From positions 62,001 to 126,000 of the forward strand of contig NZ_JAQZAO010000011.1 of assembly GCF_028737315.1 (NCBI RefSeq): DNA of 64,000 nucleotides, in the 5' to 3' direction. Under the pieces are notes generated by a model that was given only the letters and a program-made list of their open reading frames with translations, had not been told where the DNA came from and did no database searches. Made by a program: the position numbers and the translations under genes. This DNA comes from Actinomycetospora lemnae. GTDB taxonomy: Bacteria > Actinomycetota > Actinomycetes > Mycobacteriales > Pseudonocardiaceae. Shown here in pieces: positions 59,004 to 64,000 of this stretch (its first letter is position 1; every line of letters begins with the position of its first letter).

Positions 59004-61596
59004 CACGGCACCTTCAGCGTGGCGACCGACGGATCAACGAGCACGACGCCGTCGCGGCCGGAGAAGCAGCGCAGCCAGAACGGGCGGCGCAGGCGCGGCA
59101 GGGGCGCGGTGAACACCGCCGGCTCGGGCGCGGAGAGCTCCACGGTGTGGCGCGCCAGCTCGATCCCGGCGCTCGGCGAGAGGGGCATGGTGCGCCCCTC
59201 GGTGGCGACGAGCACGACCTCGACGGACCCGCTGCCCTGCGCCGACGGCACCGAGACGACGCACTGGCGGGTGCCGCGCCACCGCGAGCCCGCCAGCGCC
59301 AGGGTGTAGCGGACGCGCCGGGCCGGCGCGGCGACCTCGGTGGTCACCGGCGTCGACAGGCTCCGGTCGGGCCCGCTGCCGACGACCCCGCGCACCTCGA
59401 CCGTGCCCGCGACCCCGGCGGGCAGGGTGACGCCGCCGCGGTCGCGGTAGCGGGCCCGCGTGACGCGCTCCTCCCCGCCGGGCCAGCGGACCTCGGCGAC
59501 CGCGACGTCCGCCGGCCACACCCACGACAGCACGACCGACTCCCCGCCCGGCTGGGCGCGCAGCTGCGAGGGCGCGGGCACGAGGTCGGACACGACGGCC
59601 GCGCCGCGCACCCGCCCCGCCGGCGCGCGGGTGAACGCCGCGACGTGCACGCGCCCGGCGGGCACCGTCGCCAGCAGGCCGTCCCACCCGTCCCGGTGCC
59701 GCGGCACGCCCTCGACCACCGGGCCCCAGGCCTCGACCTCCGCCGCGGTCAGCAGGTCCCCGACCTGGCCGGGCGGTGCGGTCCGGGCGACACGGATCTC
59801 CACGTCCGCGCCGCGCGGGGTCCGCCAGCCCACACGCAGGCGGACGTCGCCGCCGTCCTGCTCCGGGGCCGCGTGCAACGCCTCGACCGGTGCGGAGTCC
59901 GCCCGGATCCCACCGCGCACGACGACCGCGTCGGACACGAGCTCCCGGTCGCCGGCGACGTAGCGCACGACGACCTCGTAGTGGTACTCGACGCCCTCGA
60001 CCGCGGTGTCGTCGGTGAACCCGCGGGTGGTCGCGGGGATCTCGGTGCCGCTGCCCGTGGCCGGGCCCTCGAAGCGCCGGACCCGCACGCCCACGACGTC
60101 GGGGTGCGCCCGCCAGCGCCCCACCACGGCGCCGTGGTCGCCGACGACCTCGAGGTCGGTCACGGGCGGCACCACGGTCAGGCTCGTGGTCACGGCGTCC
60201 GACCAGGCGGTCCCCTCGGCGCGTCCCGCCAGCACCGCGTAGTGCACGGTCCGCCCGACGGGTGGCGACGCGTCGGCGGCCGCGTGCGTGCCGGACCCCG
60301 AGGCGACGACGGTGCCGTCCTCGGCGTCGCCGGGGGCGCGGTCGGTGCGGCGCAGGACCCGGTGGACGACGTCCGCGCCGTGGCTCGGGGGCGCGGTCCA
60401 GGACACGCGCACCCCGGTGCCGTCGGGTGCCGCGTCGACCCGGGTGACCGGAGCCGGGGGCACCCGGGCGAGCTCGGCGGCGAGGTCCTCCCGGTCGGCC
60501 GCGATGCCCAGGGCGGCCGCCAGCCGCTGCTCGGCGAGCTCGGGACGGCCGGTGCGCAGGGCCTCGGCGGCCTCCGCGCGCAGGGCGTCGACCTCGGCCG
60601 CGCGGGCCTCGAGCAGGCGCCGGACCTCGCCCGCGTCGTCGCCCTCCAGGCCCGTGAGCAGGCGCCGGCGGGGTCGGTGGGCGGGGCGGTGGTCTCGGCG
60701 AGCACGTGGACGACGAGCCGGCGGGCCTCGTCGGGGTCGAGGCCCGCGGACTCGAGCCGGCGCACGAGCCCCGACGGCACGGCCCCGGCGGCCTTCTGCG
60801 CGCGGACCGGTGCGAGGAGCAGCACCAGGGACAGGACCCGCAGGTCGACGCCCTGGCGCGCCGCCGTGCGCAGGCGCCCGAGCACCTGCTTGGTCGGCCC
60901 GCTCGCCGCGGTGTCGGCGCCGCGCGACACGGCCTCGCTCCGCGCGTCGACCGCCGCGGCGTCGAGCCCGCCGCGCACCGGGGGCGTGGCGGAGAAACGG
61001 TCGAGCAGGGTGAAGCGGGTGTGCCCGGGGTGGAGCAGCGCGGGCACGGACGCGACGCCGGCGGCGGCGAGCCCGTCGGTGATCGCACGTGCGACGTCCG
61101 GCGGCACCCCGGGCTCGCGGGGCAGCTCGCGGGCGGGGACCACGGTGAGGCCGGCGGTGACGGCGGCCTGCGTCGCCTGGTCGCCGACGACGTCGGGGTG
61201 GGCGGCCGCGGCGGCCGCGAGCTGCTCCTCGGTGAGCCGGCCGAGATCCCCGTAGAAGCCCCGCAGCTCGCCGGCCAGGCCCTCGACCGCGCGCCGGCGG
61301 GTCTGCTGCCCGCCCCGGGCCCGGCGGCGCCAGAAGGCGGGGTCGGCGAGGTCGTGCTCGCGGCGCAGCTCGGCGTCGGCGCGCAGGAACGCCTGGCACA
61401 CCTGGCCGACGTAGCTCGGGCGGCTCGCCTTCTGCGTCCAGTACGCGCGGACCTCCCGCAGCCGGCGCTCGAGGTCCGGGCGCGCCATCCCGGGGTCGAC
61501 GGCGTACCGGGTCGGCAGGTCGTCGGGGAGCTGCGCGGTCCGCCCGCGCAGGGGCCGGACCACCTCCTCCTCGTAGCGCGCCTGGTCGAGGGCCAT
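59003..61596 (-). CDS. Large FN3-repeat protein of the Hsp70/GTPase operon, frameshifted near 60,670
   Basis: Two frames together encode one protein of about 865 residues. Frame one starts at ATG 61596 (MALDQARYEEEVVRPLRG, LERRLREVRAYWTQKASRPS, YVGQVCQAFLRADAELRR) and runs as a helical domain to LVVHVLAETTAPPTDPAG. Frame two resumes at RLLTGLEGDDAGEVRRLLEA and continues through up to four fibronectin-III-like repeats (starting PPAPVTRVDA, PPVTDLEVVG, PVEALHAAP, PAPSQLRAQP) to a C-terminal beta domain. The switch needs a -1 shift at about 60,660-60,690 (GC-rich GGCGCCGGCGGGG). No start codon exists for a separate second gene. This is a 1-bp deletion, a sequencing error, or recoding. It lies 7 nt after hsp70 and is coupled to the GTPase gene. 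Confidence 0.6.
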
Positions 61597-61603
61597 CCGT
61601 GCG

Positions 61604-63250
61604 TCAGCCCGTCACCGTGAGACCGTCGACGACCCGGGTCGCGCGCGCGACCTCGTCGGCCGACAGCGCCCCGATCGTCACCGCGATCTCGAGGCTGCGG
61701 CCCGACGAGCGGTGGGTGGCGCGGACCTCGAGCAGGCCCTGCTCGTCGATGCGCAGGACGATGTCCACGGGCGCTCCGGCCGGGCCCGGGGGGATGCCCT
61801 CGATGTGCCCCGTCCCGTCGGTGACCGGGATGTTGTCGTCGAGCTCCTCGCTGGGCACCGTCCCGGCCTGCTCGTAGAGCGCGATCTCGACGCCGGTCTG
61901 CCCGTCGCGGAGGGTGAACGCCTCGAGGGTCCGGTCGCCGGTGGGCAGGGCGTCGTTGGCGGCGACGAGGTGGTGGACGTAGCTGCGGTCGTTGCGGTCC
62001 GGGTCGACCAGCCGGACCCCGAACGCCTTCGACAGCACGTTGCGGGTGGACTTGGCCGAGAGCCGGGCGAGGTCGGCCTCCGCGAGCCCGGTGGCCGCGG
62101 CGATGTCGGCGAGGGCGGCGCGGGCGCGCTCGTCGCCGATCGCGGCCGACGGCGCGTCCTCCCGGGCGCGGGCGGTCTCCTGGACCACGCGCCGCGAGAG
62201 CGCCCAGACGGCGGCGCCCTTGGCCACCGCGAGGTCGGGCTCGAACAGCCGCGGCGACCAGCCGAACTCGGCCTCCAGGCGCGCCGCCACCGCGGGCATG
62301 CGCGTCGAGCCGCCGACGAGCAGGACCTCGTCGACCGTCGTCCCCGGGCTCTTCTCGGCGAGCGTGTCGAGGGTGCGGCGGACGATCGCGACGGTGGTGT
62401 CGAGCAGGTCCTCGGTCATCGCCTCGAACTCGGCGCGGGTGACCTCGAAGCGCGCCGCCGCCCCCGCGAGCTTGAGGTTGACCGCGCGCGCCTCCTGCTT
62501 CGAGAGCGCCTTCTTGACCGTCTCGGCGAGCAGGGCGACCTCCTGGAGCAGGTCGTCGCTCTCGCGCGGGTCCTCCGCCGGCGAGGCCTGCTCCACGAAG
62601 CGGGTCATGATGTGGTCGGCGAGCCGGGCGTCCCAGTCGGCGCCGCCGAGGTGCTTGTCGCCGTCGGTGCAGAGAACGTCGACCGCGTTGTCCCCGATCT
62701 GGATCACCGAGGTGTCGAACGTGCCGCCGCCGAGGTCGTAGACCAGCACCGTGCGCCCGATGCCGCCCTGCCCCGACTCGTAGTGCACCGCCGCCGCGAC
62801 CGGCTCGGGCACGATCCCGAGCACCTCCAGCCCGGCGATCTCCCCCGCCTTGCGCGTGGCGTCGCGCTCCCGCATCCCGAAGTAGGCGGGCACGGTGATG
62901 ACGACGTCGCGGACCTCGTCGTCGACGTCCGCCCCGGCCGCCAGGTGCTTGAGGATCAGTGCCGACAGCGACTCCGGCGTGTGCTCCTGCCCGTGGAACG
63001 CGTAGACCGCCGGGGTGCCCATCTGCCGTTTGACGAGGCTGACCACGTGGTCGGGCTCGATGACGGCGACGGCCTTGGCCTGGGTGCCGACGACGACGTT
63101 GGTCGGGCTCTCGAGGTGGACGACCGACGGCGTCGTCTCCTCCCCCTCGCCGTTGCGGGCGATCACCGCCCGGCCGGTCTCGTCGACGTACCCGACGGCC
63201 GAGTAGGTCGTGCCCAGGTCGATCCCGTAGACCCGGCGGCGGTCAGGCAT
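61604..63250 (-). CDS. Hsp70 family chaperone (lid-truncated DnaK-like)
   Basis: A 548-residue Hsp70. The ATPase domain is complete: VYGIDLGTTYSAVGYVDETG, the second phosphate loop VYDLGGGTFDTSVIQIG, and LLVGGSTRMPAVAARLE. The substrate-binding beta domain (about 425-520: TLEAFTLRDGQTGVEIALYE, IEGIPPGPAGAPVDIVL, DEQGLLEVRATHRSSGRSLE) follows, but the helical lid is nearly absent; DnaK is about 60-90 residues longer. It is therefore a specialised paralogue, not the housekeeping DnaK. ATG overlaps the stop of the GrpE-like gene by 8 nt (ATGCCTGA). Confidence 0.9.
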   Translation of the reverse strand: MPDRRRVYGIDLGTTYSAVGYVDETGRAVIARNGEGEETTPSVVHLESPTNVVVGTQAKAVAVIEPDHVVSLVKRQMGTPAVYAFHGQEHTPESLSALILKHLAAGADVDDEVRDVVITVPAYFGMRERDATRKAGEIAGLEVLGIVPEPVAAAVHYESGQGGIGRTVLVYDLGGGTFDTSVIQIGDNAVDVLCTDGDKHLGGADWDARLADHIMTRFVEQASPAEDPRESDDLLQEVALLAETVKKALSKQEARAVNLKLAGAAARFEVTRAEFEAMTEDLLDTTVAIVRRTLDTLAEKSPGTTVDEVLLVGGSTRMPAVAARLEAEFGWSPRLFEPDLAVAKGAAVWALSRRVVQETARAREDAPSAAIGDERARAALADIAAATGLAEADLARLSAKSTRNVLSKAFGVRLVDPDRNDRSYVHHLVAANDALPTGDRTLEAFTLRDGQTGVEIALYEQAGTVPSEELDDNIPVTDGTGHIEGIPPGPAGAPVDIVLRIDEQGLLEVRATHRSSGRSLEIAVTIGALSADEVARATRVVDGLTVTG

Positions 63251-63836
63251 GGTGCGCCTCCTCGGGATGTCCGGTCTCCTCGTCCTGATCCGCGGGCGTG
63301 TGCCGCCCGACGACCACCGCGGCGGGCGCGAGCACGCGCCCGCCGTCGCGCTCGAGCCAGCCCTCGGCGGTCACCTCGAGCACCCGGCCGTGCTGGTCGG
63401 GCCCGCACGCGACGGCCCGGCGGACGCGCTGGGCGGCGGGGTCGAAGACGTCGCCGACGGCGACCGCGACCGGCTCGCAGCCGCAGCCCTCGAGCAGCGT
63501 GGCGACGGTGTCGGCGTAGTGGACGGCGGTGTCGGTGTCCTCCGCCAGCAGCTCGCTGCGCAGCTTCGCCAGGCCGACGACCAGGGGCCGCAGGTGACGT
63601 CCGCGGCGCTCGTCGCGCAGGGCGTCCAGCTCGTCGCGCTGGTGGGCGATGACCTGCTCGCGCGCCTCGGCGCGGGCCTGCTCGGCCTGGAGCCGGCGGT
63701 CGAGGTCGGCGAGCTGGGTGCGCAGGGCGGCCGTCTCGTCGAGCACGCGCTGCAGCAGGGCGTCGGGGCCGGGTGCCGGTGCCGGCTCCGTCCCGACGGT
63801 CCCGTCCGCCCCGGCCGTCGCGTGCTCGTGCCCCAC
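63243..63836 (-). CDS. GrpE-like nucleotide-exchange-factor protein
   Basis: A 197-residue protein with an N-terminal disordered part (1-25), a coiled coil (about 28-80: LLQRVLDETAALRTQLADLD, LQAEQARAEAREQVIAHQRD), a helical middle (LVVGLAKLRSELLAEDTDTA) and a C-terminal beta segment (FDPAAQRVRRAVACG, VLEVTAEGWLERDGGRVLAP, AAVVVGRH) that resembles the GrpE beta domain. It probably serves the adjacent Hsp70. First gene of the operon; GTG start. Not the housekeeping GrpE by sequence or context. Confidence 0.68.
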   Translation of the reverse strand: MGHEHATAGADGTVGTEPAPAPGPDALLQRVLDETAALRTQLADLDRRLQAEQARAEAREQVIAHQRDELDALRDERRGRHLRPLVVGLAKLRSELLAEDTDTAVHYADTVATLLEGCGCEPVAVAVGDVFDPAAQRVRRAVACGPDQHGRVLEVTAEGWLERDGGRVLAPAAVVVGRHTPADQDEETGHPEEAHHA

Positions 63837-64000
63837 GGTGCCCCCGCTCCCCCGGATCGCGGCCGTCGCCGGCCGCCCGCCCGCCCCCGGACGGCAGGTG
63901 GCAATCTATGACTCGCTGTAGCAGAAGTGCGGGAAGATACCTCGAACGGTCCAACAATCGCCGGCTTCTGCTCACCGTTGCGTCACCATCGGGAGGGTTC
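63837..64000 (-). other. Upstream region of the Hsp70/GTPase operon
   Basis: The stretch 63895-63990 is noticeably less GC-rich than its surroundings and has no gene that I can support. On the minus strand it contains TAGATT (-10-like, near 63903-63908) and an 8-bp inverted pair AGCAGAAG (63920-63927) and CTTCTGCT (63965-63972). It probably holds the operon promoter. The window ends within it, so a neighbouring gene or further control element may lie beyond. Confidence 0.4.

Noticed and set aside
60655-60695. Programmed -1 ribosomal frameshifting in the FN3 gene
   Set aside because: No X-XXY-YYZ slippery heptamer in the zero frame and no obvious stimulatory stem in the right place; a base deletion or sequencing error is simpler.
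1-64000. CRISPR arrays, tRNA genes, insertion sequences
   Set aside because: I saw no regularly spaced repeats, no CCA-ended cloverleaf-like stretch and no transposase text in any frame; absence is by eye only.

Overview
This 64 kb window is very GC-rich chromosomal DNA with many GTG starts and genes packed on both strands. It looks like an actinobacterium of the Pseudonocardiales type (Pseudonocardia, Actinomycetospora or a relative). The evidence is the order lipB, lipA, DUF4191 protein, RDD protein, glnA, glnE, glnA2, secreted alpha/beta hydrolase and panB, an actinobacterial type A RNase P RNA, F420-dependent enzymes with an F420:NADPH oxidoreductase, and leaderless-looking promoters with a TANNNT hexamer 6-8 nt before GTG or ATG. 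The genus is an inference.

Layout. 0-5.3 kb: lipoate biosynthesis (lipB, lipA), two luciferase-like F420-type oxidoreductases, and DUF4191 and RDD membrane proteins. 5.4-12.1 kb: glutamine synthesis and its control, with a four-half-site GlnR-like box before glnA, then glnE and glnA2. 12.2-17.2 kb: a lipoprotein hydrolase and panB set among decayed genes (flavoprotein, P450, hydrolase, LuxR-type ATPase), then a DUF3140 protein. 17.2-31 kb: housekeeping and accessory enzymes: F420 reductase, several hydrolases, catalase, small conserved proteins, methyltransferase, heme oxygenase, epimerase, polysaccharide deacetylase, dihydroxyacetone kinase, and a DUF2975/XRE pair. 31.4-36.9 kb: a guanidine-III riboswitch controlling a Gdx/SugE-type exporter, a hydrolase relic, an Imm5-like protein coupled to a truncated DUF2332 gene, and small enzymes and regulators.

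37-43.2 kb is an arsenic locus: arsR-acr3-arsC, a CoA-disulfide-reductase-like flavoprotein, then a second divergent unit of an FAD oxidoreductase and an ArsR-ArsN (GNAT) fusion around palindromic operators. rnpB follows on the minus strand, then a TauE/SafE protein and an ArsB/SLC13-type permease. 45.8-53.3 kb holds regulator-linked genes: an MmyB-like regulator with an aldo/keto reductase, a DUF2332 protein, an MFS exporter with a divergent MerR regulator and a 19-bp-spacer promoter, and the nif3-like/zinc-ribbon/histidine-phosphatase operon.

The most unusual part is the last 10 kb (minus strand, 63.8 to 53.7 kb). It is a tightly overlapping operon of a GrpE-like protein, a lid-less Hsp70, a large FN3-repeat protein (frameshifted in this sequence), a zinc-ribbon TRAFAC GTPase, a GAP1-like protein, a second membrane-anchored zinc-ribbon GTPase, and a 31-residue membrane peptide. 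It resembles the GTPase-centred systems predicted to act in biological conflict. No function for this combination is established by anything I can see here.
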